From contig DTSJ01000472.1 of NCBI GenBank assembly GCA_012965445.1, forward strand, positions 1-6,575: 6,575 nucleotides of DNA, written 5' to 3'. Positions 1 through 5,593 of the stretch are shown here, piece by piece. The DNA comes from Candidatus Hydrogenedentota bacterium. GTDB taxonomy: Bacteria; Hydrogenedentota; Hydrogenedentia; Hydrogenedentiales; GCA-2746185. Position 1 is the first letter of the stretch. Every line of letters starts with the position of its first letter. The notes under the pieces are model-generated. The model saw only the letters and a program-made list of their open reading frames with translations, searched no databases and was not told the origin of the DNA. Made by a program: the position numbers and the translations under genes.

Positions 1-219
1 GCGCGACGAACTCCTCAACGGAGAAATCTTTGAAACCCTACTCGAAGCCAAAGTACTCATCGAACGATGGCGCGTTCACTACAACACCGTGCGCCCCCAC
101 AGTACCCTGGGCGGAAGACCACCAGCACCCGAAGCCATCATTCAAAGAAAGGACTTTACAAAGGGAAAACTCAAACCTATACTAACTTAACAGCTGGTAC
201 CATCAACGGGCGTGGACCA
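1..219 (+). mobile_element. Right-hand end of an IS3-family insertion sequence (left part outside window)
   Basis: The stretch holds the 3' end of an IS3-type transposase gene and about 29 nt after its stop codon. The likely outer end is the ...TGGACCA at 213-219. Read on the other strand this gives TGGTCCACGCCCGTTGATGG, beginning with TG as IS3-family terminal inverted repeats normally do. The element's other end and its catalytic core lie left of the window, so neither the inverted repeat pair nor the target duplication can be checked. The exact boundary is an inference; the identity as IS3 family rests on the transposase fragment. Confidence 0.72.
2..190 (+). CDS. IS3-family transposase (OrfB), C-terminal fragment cut by the window edge
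   Basis: Reading from base 2 gives 62 residues and a TAA stop at 188-190, with no start in the window. The fragment begins RDELLNGEIF and contains ERWRVHYNTVRPHSTLGG, then a Pro-rich RPPAPEA tail. This is the characteristic end of the rve/DDE integrase domain in IS3 OrfB proteins, where W..YN..RPH..L follows the last catalytic Glu. That Glu and the two catalytic Asp residues would lie upstream, outside the window. The enzyme would cut and join the IS ends. Whether the element is intact and active cannot be told from here, but nothing in the visible part is broken. Confidence 0.9.
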   Translation, partial: RDELLNGEIFETLLEAKVLIERWRVHYNTVRPHSTLGGRPPAPEAIIQRKDFTKGKLKPILT

Positions 220-304
220 AAAACGATTTACTTCGGAAACTATTGTTAAATAGAAACCAATTTGCACTGGTTCAATTTGAGGGATACATAATGGGAGAGG
301 CGAT
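220..304. other. Intergenic gap between the IS end and the SDR gene; no clear promoter
   Basis: This A+T-rich 85-nt stretch separates the insertion sequence from the first gene of the plus-strand operon. It contains a GGGAGAGG ribosome binding site at 293-300 for the gene starting at 305. A CATAAT at 287-292 resembles a -10 box, but a transcript from it would start inside or next to the ribosome binding site and no good -35 lies at the right distance. I therefore do not call a promoter. The operon may be read from a promoter in this gap that I cannot recognise, or from within the IS. Confidence 0.5.
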
Positions 305-1039
305 GTGAGCAAAGAACGGTCATGTTTGGTAATCGGCGCGGGGGACGCTACGGGAGCCGCGATAGCGCGTGCCTTCGCGAAGGAAGGACTGGTCACCTGT
401 ATGACACGCCGAGAGCGTCACGCCGATGACCTGGAACGACTCGCTCAGAGCATGCGTGACGAAGGATATAAGGCCATCGCCATGCCGTCGGACGCGCGCG
501 AAGAAGAAGCGATGATCGCGCTCGTCGACAAAATCGAAACAGATATCGCACCGATTGAAGTAGCCGTATTCAATATTGGCGCCAATGTACAGTTTTCGAT
601 AACCGAGACGACCAGCCGAGTGTATCGCAAAGTCTGGGAAATGGGATGTTTTGCTGGCTTTCTCATGGGGCGCGAAGTAGCGAAACGCATGATTGAACGC
701 GAACACGGCACGATCCTGTTCACCGGCGCAACCTCCTCTACCCGTGGGCGAGCGGGATTTGCAGCGTTTGCCGGCGCCAAACATGGGTTGCGAGCTCTCG
801 CGCAATCCATGGCGCGTGAACTGGGACCGAAGAATATACATGTGGCTCATGTTGTTATTGATGGCGCAATCGATTCCGCCTTCATACGAGAACGACTTCC
901 AGACGCCGACCAACGTCGGGAAGACGATGCCATTTTGAACCCGGAGCACATCGCGCAGAATTATGTGGCGTTGCACAAACAGCCACGCACGGCGTGGACG
1001 CATGAAATTGACCTTAGACCTTGGAAAGAACCCTGGTAG
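305..1039 (+). CDS. SDR-family oxidoreductase-like protein with Phe in place of the catalytic Tyr (SDR_c10-like)
   Basis: The 244-aa product has the length and Rossmann layout of a classical short-chain dehydrogenase/reductase. The N-terminal nucleotide-binding turn is VIGAGDATGAAIA (residues 9-21), a variant of TGxxxGIG with Gly11, Gly13 and Gly17. FNIGAN at 89-94 stands where NNAG usually sits. Ser144/Ser145 lie in the usual catalytic Ser region. The catalytic YxxxK motif is FAGAK at 155-159: Lys159 is kept but Tyr is Phe155. This pattern matches the classical-SDR subgroup (SDR_c10) known to lack the Tyr and to have an incomplete Gly-rich motif. Its reaction is unknown, and it may bind NAD(P) without ordinary dehydrogenase chemistry. 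The start is GTG, preceded by GGGAGAGG at 293-300; an ATG overlapping it at 303 is followed directly by TGA. It leads an operon with a DsbA-fold isomerase 11 nt downstream, which suggests a shared substrate pathway. Family certain, function open. Confidence 0.9.
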   Translation: MSKERSCLVIGAGDATGAAIARAFAKEGLVTCMTRRERHADDLERLAQSMRDEGYKAIAMPSDAREEEAMIALVDKIETDIAPIEVAVFNIGANVQFSITETTSRVYRKVWEMGCFAGFLMGREVAKRMIEREHGTILFTGATSSTRGRAGFAAFAGAKHGLRALAQSMARELGPKNIHVAHVVIDGAIDSAFIRERLPDADQRREDDAILNPEHIAQNYVALHKQPRTAWTHEIDLRPWKEPW

Positions 1040-1043
1040 GAGA
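1037..1043 (+). promoter_or_regulatory. Shine-Dalgarno TAGGAGA that includes the upstream stop codon
   Basis: The TAG stop of the SDR gene (1037-1039) forms the first bases of a TAGGAGA ribosome binding site placed 7 nt before the ATG at 1051. It decides the start of the next gene. A ribosome ending on the SDR gene would sit on this site, so the two genes are probably translationally coupled. Confidence 0.7.
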
Positions 1044-1050
1044 CCTGACA

Positions 1051-1659
1051 ATGCCTGTAACTGTAGACTTCATTTTTGATTTTGCTAGTCCTAATGCGTA
1101 CCTGACGCATCGCGTTATTCCGGAAATTGAGGAACGGACGGGTGCGACGTTTAACTATATCCCTTGTTTGTTAGGGGGGATTTTCAAGGCGACCGGAAAC
1201 CAGGCGCCCATGTTGGCGTTTGCCAATATCAAGGGCAAGCTCGATTATGATCGATTGGAGACAGCACGGTTCATTGCCAAGCATAAACTCGACAAATTCG
1301 TCTTCAATCCTCACTTTCCGGTCAACTCGTTGCTCCTGGTGCGCGGAGCGATTGCGGTTGAACAGGACGGACGCCTGGCCGAGTACATCGAGGTCGGCTC
1401 CTGCGCAATGTGGGAGCAAGGCCTCAAGATGGATGACCCGGATGTATTTGTGGACACCATGACCAATGCCGGTTTTGATGGAGCAGATCTCCTGAATCGA
1501 ACGAAGGACGAAGCCATCAAAGCAACGCTGATGGACAACACAACGAAAGCCGTGGAACGTGGTACCTTCGGAATTCCGACTTTCTATGTTGGCGATGAAA
1601 TGTTTTTCGGAAAAGAACGCCTTGGCCAGATCGAAGAAGAAATTATTGCGCAATCTTAG
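1051..1659 (+). CDS. 2-hydroxychromene-2-carboxylate isomerase family protein (DsbA / kappa-GST fold)
   Basis: The 202-aa product fits the roughly 200-aa HCCA isomerase family, a thioredoxin-fold group related to kappa-class GSTs that uses glutathione to isomerise 2-hydroxychromene-2-carboxylate in naphthalene breakdown. The N-terminus VDFIFDFASPNAYL (residues 5-18) carries the family signature DFxSPxxYL. Ser13 corresponds to the glutathione-activating Ser of NahD, so this is the Ser type and not a CxxC DsbA. Near the C-terminus, GTFGIPTF (171-178) supplies the cis-Pro (Pro176) of the thioredoxin fold, and FFGKERL (185-191) matches the family's FFGxDRL. The ATG at 1051 is chosen for its strong ribosome binding site and because it puts the family N-terminus at residue 2. 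The gene lies 11 nt after the SDR gene and 45 nt before a GST gene. No aromatic ring-cleavage genes are nearby, so the naphthalene reaction itself is not implied; many members act on unknown substrates. Confidence 0.9.
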   Translation: MPVTVDFIFDFASPNAYLTHRVIPEIEERTGATFNYIPCLLGGIFKATGNQAPMLAFANIKGKLDYDRLETARFIAKHKLDKFVFNPHFPVNSLLLVRGAIAVEQDGRLAEYIEVGSCAMWEQGLKMDDPDVFVDTMTNAGFDGADLLNRTKDEAIKATLMDNTTKAVERGTFGIPTFYVGDEMFFGKERLGQIEEEIIAQS

Positions 1660-1704
1660 ATTTGAAAAAAGCCCCAGTCACAACACTCTCGAAGTGAGCG
1701 ATTC

Positions 1705-2388
1705 ATGATTGATCTATACACGGCACCAACACCAAACGGACACAAAATCTCCTGCACATTGGAGGAATTGGGCCTGACCTATAACGTCAAGCCCGTCAAT
1801 CTTGCAAAGGGCGAGCAGAAGGAGTCCGAGTACCTCGCACTGAACCCCAATGGGCGAATACCCACCATCATCGATCATGACAACGAAAACTTTGTCGTCT
1901 TCGAATCGGGCGCGATCATGATTTATCTGGCAGAAAAAACGGGCAAGCTTATGGCGACCGATGACAAGGGACGCTCCAAGGTGATTCAGTGGCTCATGTT
2001 TCAAATGGCCGGAATCGGTCCGATGATGGGACAGGCTAATGTATTTTCCCGCTACTTTCCCGAAAAGATTCAACCGGCCATCGACCGCTACCAAAACGAA
2101 AGTCGCCGGCTCTTCGAAGTGCTGGACTCGCGATTGGGTCAGAGCGAGTGGTTAGCCGATGACTATTCTATTGCCGATATCGCCAACTGGTGCTGGGTGC
2201 GCACCTACAAATGGTCGGGTGTATCCCGCGACGGCCTGAAAAATCTTGATCACTGGATGACTGCGATGAAGGAACGTCCTGCCCTTCAACGAGGCATCAA
2301 AGTACCGCTTGCATCCAAGAGTTTGCTCGACGACAAAGAGGGTGCTGAAGAATTCATCAAGAATGCCAGGAAATCGATACAGACTTAA
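1705..2388 (+). CDS. Nu-class glutathione transferase / disulfide-bond oxidoreductase (YfcG/YghU-like)
   Basis: The 227-aa product has the two-domain cytosolic GST structure. The thioredoxin-like half begins [14 protein letters not shown] (residues 1-14), nearly the same as YfcG. Thr9 and Asn11 are the residues that contact glutathione or its disulfide in Nu-class enzymes, which lack the usual Tyr/Ser/Cys. [10 protein letters not shown] (46-55) gives the cis-Pro53, and VFESGA (65-70) gives the Glu67-Ser68 pair that binds the gamma-glutamyl group. The helical half includes [16 protein letters not shown] (95-110), typical of the class, and the N-capping box YSIADIANW (154-162) with Asp158. Known members reduce disulfides and organic peroxides with glutathione and have modest transferase activity. 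A weak AAGTGAG lies 6 nt before the ATG. It is third in the operon with the SDR and HCCA-isomerase-type genes. Its TAA stop overlaps the stop of the opposite-strand gene by 4 nt. Confidence 0.92.
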   Translation: MIDLYTAPTPNGHKISCTLEELGLTYNVKPVNLAKGEQKESEYLALNPNGRIPTIIDHDNENFVVFESGAIMIYLAEKTGKLMATDDKGRSKVIQWLMFQMAGIGPMMGQANVFSRYFPEKIQPAIDRYQNESRRLFEVLDSRLGQSEWLADDYSIADIANWCWVRTYKWSGVSRDGLKNLDHWMTAMKERPALQRGIKVPLASKSLLDDKEGAEEFIKNARKSIQT

Positions 2389-3434
2389 ACGAACATCTGA
2401 AGGACACCAGTGCCGTCCAGCACCTTGTCGACGCGTGCGCGATCACTTTCGCTTAACTCTTGATAAGCCTCACGAAGCCACATCAGACATTTCGCCTGAT
2501 ACGTAAACGGTGCTTGTTCCCACGGCTGGCCATCCAACTCAATTTCCAGCTTGTCTGCTTTCGCCATGACGGCTTTCGCGTTGCCGACTAGGTAAGGCGC
2601 ATAGAGTCGCCCAACTTCTTTCAGAATATTTTTCAAGGTTTCGGGAGGATTATCAATATCAATCCAGTGGTCATCGGAGACTAGGTAGCCCGATAACTCT
2701 TCGACGATTTCCACCCAGGCATACACGCGAGGATACTCGAGAATAATGGCTTGCGGTGTAGGGTCAAACAACGCGAGGCACGTCAGTTGACCGTAAAATG
2801 CGAAATCGCATGAGCCCGGACGTTCGCCCAACAAGAACGGCTGTATCATGAAATGTGCATCGAGCATTTCAACGAGACGCTGGAAACTCGCCTCGATGAT
2901 GGGTTTCGTAGCCTCGTTTGAGCCAACATAGGAGAGGCGCTCGATTTGTCTCTTGCGTATGAGCTCAGCCATCTCCGTGGCCTTGTCTTCGGACATCGAA
3001 ACACCGCCCCAGAGAGGGAGAACGTCGCCGGCTTTCTCGATGTCTGCGTCGTAATACCAACGATAATGAAACATCGCTTTGGTCAACCATTCGTCCGCAT
3101 AATCTTCAAGCAGCATGTCGATAAACGCAAGCGCCGGGTCCGAAGGAATTACGGAGCGTCCTTCATATTCCTTTTCGAATTTCCGAATCAGCGGACTGGA
3201 ATCAGTCACGGCAATGGCGTCGCCATCGTCATTGGTAAAATAAAACGTGGGCAACAAAGGGACTTTCGCGTCGGGTCGAGTTTTACGATGTGCATCGTCC
3301 CCGCTGCCAACCGAACGCGATTGCCGCTCGAACCGATACGGAATTTGCCTGTATCGCATGGTTGCCAGCATCTTGCGCGTATACGGCGATCCCGGCGCAC
3401 CCATCAATTCCTGAATTACTCTTTCCTCAGCCAT
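2385..3434 (-). CDS. Long glutathione S-transferase-like protein with an extended helical domain
   Basis: The 349-aa product starts with a GST-type thioredoxin half: [13 protein letters not shown] (residues 10-22), where Ser16-Pro17-Tyr18-Thr19 takes the position of the CxxC or catalytic Ser. RYRQIPYRF (27-35) and [10 protein letters not shown] (57-66) follow, the latter with a likely cis-Pro. TDSSPLI (77-83) is the Asp/Glu-Ser pair that binds the gamma-glutamyl part of glutathione. The helical half contains [18 protein letters not shown] (200-217), with Asp210 as the conserved N-capping residue. It is about 120 residues longer than a standard GST; the extra length lies in the 110-195 stretch and in a C-terminal extension after about 265. 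I recognise the fold but not a characterised subfamily, so the substrate is unknown. AAGGAG at 3445-3450 precedes the ATG. It lies downstream of the ATP-grasp gene on the same strand, after a 111-nt gap that carries a candidate promoter of its own. Confidence 0.85.
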   Translation of the reverse strand: MAEERVIQELMGAPGSPYTRKMLATMRYRQIPYRFERQSRSVGSGDDAHRKTRPDAKVPLLPTFYFTNDDGDAIAVTDSSPLIRKFEKEYEGRSVIPSDPALAFIDMLLEDYADEWLTKAMFHYRWYYDADIEKAGDVLPLWGGVSMSEDKATEMAELIRKRQIERLSYVGSNEATKPIIEASFQRLVEMLDAHFMIQPFLLGERPGSCDFAFYGQLTCLALFDPTPQAIILEYPRVYAWVEIVEELSGYLVSDDHWIDIDNPPETLKNILKEVGRLYAPYLVGNAKAVMAKADKLEIELDGQPWEQAPFTYQAKCLMWLREAYQELSESDRARVDKVLDGTGVLQMFV

Positions 3435-3494
3435 TGTTCCTAATCTCCTTTAGTGAAACCAACTCTGTAGTCCGCAATCATCTCGGGCATTCAG

Positions 3495-3524
3495 TTTATA
3501 CAACATATGCGCGCACGGTGAGAA
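3495..3524 (-). promoter_or_regulatory. Candidate sigma-70 promoter for the long GST-like gene
   Basis: On the minus strand TTCTCA (3519-3524, four of six matches to TTGACA) and TATAAA (3495-3500, five of six to TATAAT) are separated by 18 nt. Transcription would start near 3488, leaving a leader of about 54 nt to the ATG at 3434. The gene may also be read through from the ATP-grasp gene upstream, since no terminator is evident between them. Confidence 0.4.
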
Positions 3525-3545
3525 TGCACCAATCGGTACCAAATA

Positions 3546-4544
3546 TCAGAATCCAATAAGATCCAGAACTCTTTCTCCTACCTGCCTGTTTTCCCCCTCG
3601 TAGGGATAGTTGTGAATGTAAAGCACTGGATTGAAATTTACCTCCAGGATCGAATAGTCGCCCCTCGCTGCGGGACGAGGCAGAATCAGATCAACCCCGC
3701 AAATGCTGGCGTTAACACATCGGGCGGCTTGTTCGGCGACCTGCTTGTAGAAATCGTCAACGCGATCACCCGCGTCGATCGAATCGCCCCCAGTGCTGAT
3801 GTTTGAGTTGCGCCGGAGAAATACAATTTCTCCTTCCGCGGGAATCGAGCTGGGATCGTACTCGTAGTTCGCTCGCAGAACGCCCAACTCTGTCGCACTC
3901 AGGTCGATTTTTTCCAAAGGCGTAACATGGCCCTTGCCGCGCCTCGGATCGCGATTCTTCTCCGCCACAAGATCTTCTACGCTGGAGGTGCCATCACCGA
4001 GTACGTTCGCCGGAATTCTTTGACAGACTGCGATCACATTGGAATCGACGACCAAGAATCGGAATTCATCTCCCTCAACAAATTCCTCCACGATGAGCGT
4101 TTCCGAAAGTGAAAGTGCCTCGCGAATACCAGTCTCCAAAGTGGAATGTACGGTTCGCGCATTGGCAATCGTAATTCCGATTCCAAAATCCGTCGTAGCG
4201 GGCTTGATGACCAACGTCTTCCACGGCGTCGATTTGCAGTACCGTAGTGCATCTTTCGGGTTATCAAATGTCATGCCCTCAGGTACGACTAGACCCTTCT
4301 CCTGCAGCATATGTTTGCAGACAGACTTGTTCTCCAAAATCAGAAACGTGACATAGCTGTCTTTCGACGTCTTCGTGGCCTGCTTGACATACTCGATCTT
4401 ACTGTCCATTTCGAGCTTCAAAAAATTGCTTTTACGATCAAGAACGCTCACCTCGATCCCACGATTCAACGCGTCACGAATAACGATCTGGGTCGAGAGC
4501 TCCAGATCGTCATAGCCCTCCAAAGAAAAATCACTATCACTCAA
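3546..4544 (-). CDS. Free-standing ATP-grasp ligase resembling the glutathione synthetase half of GshF/GshAB
   Basis: The 332-aa product is an ATP-grasp enzyme. VIKP (112-115) gives the ATP-binding Lys114, followed by the Gly-rich loop TTDFGIGIT (117-125) and the hinge region IVEEFVEGDEFRFLVV (151-166). Next are GDGTSSVEDL (183-192), LRRNSNISTGGDSID (243-257), GVDLI with Asp285, and the metal-binding EVNFNP (301-306) with Glu301 and Asn303. The GDGxxSVxxL and R.NSNISTGG motifs, and an end reading NPVLYIHNYPYEGENR, fit the C-terminal domain of bifunctional GshF and relatives such as cyanophycin synthetase. The glutamate-cysteine ligase half of GshF (some 450 N-terminal residues) is absent; a separate gshA lies divergently about 1 kb away. 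The likely role is ATP-dependent joining of glycine to gamma-glutamylcysteine, as an alternative to GshB. Another carboxylate-amine ligation remains possible. The start is TTG, fixed by a strong GGAGG 9 nt upstream; the first ATG would remove 45 residues. Confidence 0.82.
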   Translation of the reverse strand: MSDSDFSLEGYDDLELSTQIVIRDALNRGIEVSVLDRKSNFLKLEMDSKIEYVKQATKTSKDSYVTFLILENKSVCKHMLQEKGLVVPEGMTFDNPKDALRYCKSTPWKTLVIKPATTDFGIGITIANARTVHSTLETGIREALSLSETLIVEEFVEGDEFRFLVVDSNVIAVCQRIPANVLGDGTSSVEDLVAEKNRDPRRGKGHVTPLEKIDLSATELGVLRANYEYDPSSIPAEGEIVFLRRNSNISTGGDSIDAGDRVDDFYKQVAEQAARCVNASICGVDLILPRPAARGDYSILEVNFNPVLYIHNYPYEGENRQVGERVLDLIGF

Positions 4545-4553
4545 AGTTGCTTT

Positions 4554-4558
4554 CCTCC
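4554..4558 (-). promoter_or_regulatory. Ribosome binding site GGAGG that fixes the TTG start of the ATP-grasp gene
   Basis: On the minus strand GGAGG is followed after 9 nt by TTG at 4544-4542. No ATG or GTG in the same frame lies at a suitable distance, and the first in-frame ATG is codon 46, within conserved sequence. This supports an unusual TTG start, which may keep translation modest. Confidence 0.65.
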
Positions 4559-4596
4559 AGCAGTCTGCCCCCTTGATTGGTGCCGGAGGTCAAGTA

Positions 4597-4625
4597 AGTA
4601 TAGCGTTGGATTGGCGCACACTCAA
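4597..4625 (-). promoter_or_regulatory. Good sigma-70-like promoter for the ATP-grasp gene
   Basis: On the minus strand TTGAGT (4620-4625, four of six matches) and TATACT (4597-4602, five of six) are separated by exactly 17 nt. Transcription would start near 4590 and leave a leader of about 45 nt before the TTG start, with the ribosome binding site inside it. This is the best promoter match in the window. Confidence 0.6.
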
Positions 4626-4666
4626 TTCGAAGTCCTACTCCGGTTTGTCGCTTGATCGGTGTCGGA

Positions 4667-4696
4667 TTGCGATTCATGGGCCAAAATGCATACTAT
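4667..4696 (+). promoter_or_regulatory. Weak candidate promoter for the metal-binding protein / gshA pair
   Basis: TTGCGA (4667-4672) and TACTAT (4691-4696) each match the sigma-70 consensus at four of six positions, with an 18-nt spacer. The start would be near 4703, about 33 nt before the ATG at 4736, leaving the AAAGGAG at 4723-4729 in the leader. Together with the minus-strand promoter it makes 4545-4735 a divergent control region, where a shared regulator could bind. I see no clear operator palindrome there. Confidence 0.3.
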
Positions 4697-4735
4697 TAAG
4701 AGCTTAGCCATTGGATTCATGTAAAGGAGTCGTTG

Positions 4736-5518
4736 ATGTTTCAACAAGTAGTCGATTTGAAAGAGGAAGGGGAGGACTTCCACGCCTATCTGAAGACTTT
4801 GAAGGATGATCAGTGGGCCGTTCATACACCCTTCAAGAATCTCACCGTGAATCAGGTCGTGCAGCATCTTCATGGTTCCGACTTTGCCGCCGTATACTCG
4901 CTCAAAGATCCTCAAGGATTCCGAGATACCTTAGCCGAACGCTCGAAAGATACTGATCCCATGGGCGGTACACTTTCGGGTACTGAATTGGTGGAAAAGT
5001 GGTGGGAATACTTCAGCGAAATGTGTGAACTCATGGGAAATCTTGAGCCAGATGCACGGGTGCCATGGTTTGGACCTGACATGGGGATTCGCATGTTTAC
5101 CACCGCACGCCAAATGGAAACATGGGCCCATGCCCAGGATATTTATGATGAATTTGACGACATTCGCACCAATACCGATCGTATTAAAAATATTGTCGTT
5201 CTGGGTGTCAAGACCTTCGGTTGGACCTTTGTAAACAGAAAAATGGAGGTGCCAACCGACATGCCCTATGTGAAACTCACGGCTCCGTCGGGAGAACTCT
5301 GGGAATTCGGCGCACCGAACGATACAAACTATGTCGAAGGCTCTGCGGTTGAATTCGCGCATGTTGCAACGCAGGGTAGAAACATCGGCGACGTCCATCT
5401 AAAAGTCGTAGGAGACACGGCTACCTTGTGGATGTCAATCGTCCAATGTTTCGCCGGACCCGCAAAAGACCCACCAGCCGTAGGTATTCGAGATTGCAAA
5501 GGTTATCTGGAGCAGTAG
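4736..5518 (+). CDS. DinB/maleylpyruvate-isomerase-type metal-binding protein (TIGR03084-like)
   Basis: The 260-aa product has the N-terminal four-helix DinB/MDMPI domain followed by a second domain of the wyosine-base-formation type, the layout of the TIGR03084 family. The metal triad is visible: His44 in VNQVVQHLHGSD (39-49 region) and Glu128 with His132 in RQMETWAHAQDI (125-136). This reproduces the His...ExxxH pattern of mycothiol-dependent maleylpyruvate isomerase, where a zinc ion activates the thiol cofactor. The C-terminal half (about 175-245) is a mixed alpha/beta segment ending near the single Cys-containing WMSIVQCFAGPA. Its reaction is unknown. In a glutathione-making organism the cofactor, if any, would be glutathione and not mycothiol; this is inference. 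ATG at 4736 is preferred over the adjoining in-frame TTG at 4733 because of AAAGGAG at 4723-4729. gshA follows 75 nt downstream, probably in the same transcript. Confidence 0.82.
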   Translation: MFQQVVDLKEEGEDFHAYLKTLKDDQWAVHTPFKNLTVNQVVQHLHGSDFAAVYSLKDPQGFRDTLAERSKDTDPMGGTLSGTELVEKWWEYFSEMCELMGNLEPDARVPWFGPDMGIRMFTTARQMETWAHAQDIYDEFDDIRTNTDRIKNIVVLGVKTFGWTFVNRKMEVPTDMPYVKLTAPSGELWEFGAPNDTNYVEGSAVEFAHVATQGRNIGDVHLKVVGDTATLWMSIVQCFAGPAKDPPAVGIRDCKGYLEQ

Positions 5519-5521
5519 CGC

Positions 5522-5538
5522 AGCGAAACCGATTCGCT
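5522..5538 (+). repeat. Small perfect hairpin after the metal-binding protein gene
   Basis: AGCGAA and TTCGCT form a 6-bp perfect inverted repeat around a 5-nt loop, beginning 4 nt after the TAG stop at 5516-5518. The bases that follow (TCGTTC) are only mildly T-rich. It could slow RNA decay or act as a weak attenuator before gshA, but it is not a convincing intrinsic terminator and may be chance. Confidence 0.3.
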
Positions 5539-5579
5539 TCGTTCATGGCGTGTACGCAGGGCGCAGGTCCGGCTGTCTT

Positions 5580-5587
5580 GGAAGGGG
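5580..5587 (+). promoter_or_regulatory. Ribosome binding site GGAAGGGG that decides the GTG start of gshA
   Basis: GGAAGGGG ends 6 nt before the GTG at 5594. The same frame is free of stops back to the TAG at 5516, yet contains no other ATG, GTG or TTG in that interval, so this GTG is the only plausible start at the gene's N-terminus. Confidence 0.65.
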
Positions 5588-5593
5588 ATAACA

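Noticed and set aside
67..249. Short plus-strand open frame spanning the IS end
   Set aside because: It is out of frame with the recognisable transposase C-terminus and its product has no family features.
262..292. Promoter TTGCAC ... CATAAT before the SDR gene
   Set aside because: The spacer is 19 nt, the -35 is poor, and the transcript would begin at or after the ribosome binding site, which would leave no usable leader.
1021..1050. Upstream in-frame TTG start for the HCCA-isomerase-type gene, overlapping the SDR gene
   Set aside because: It lacks a ribosome binding site at the right distance, adds 10 residues not typical of the family N-terminus, and the ATG at 1051 has an excellent TAGGAGA.
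320..1051. Long open frame on the minus strand across the SDR gene
   Set aside because: It is the antisense shadow of a clear SDR coding region and its translation shows no recognisable motif.
3520..3540. GGTG/CACC hairpin after the ATP-grasp gene as a terminator
   Set aside because: The stem is only 4 bp and no run of T follows on the minus strand.
4931..5398. Minus-strand open frame of 155 codons inside the TIGR03084-like gene
   Set aside because: It is antisense to a well-supported gene with a metal triad, and has no ribosome binding site or motif of its own.
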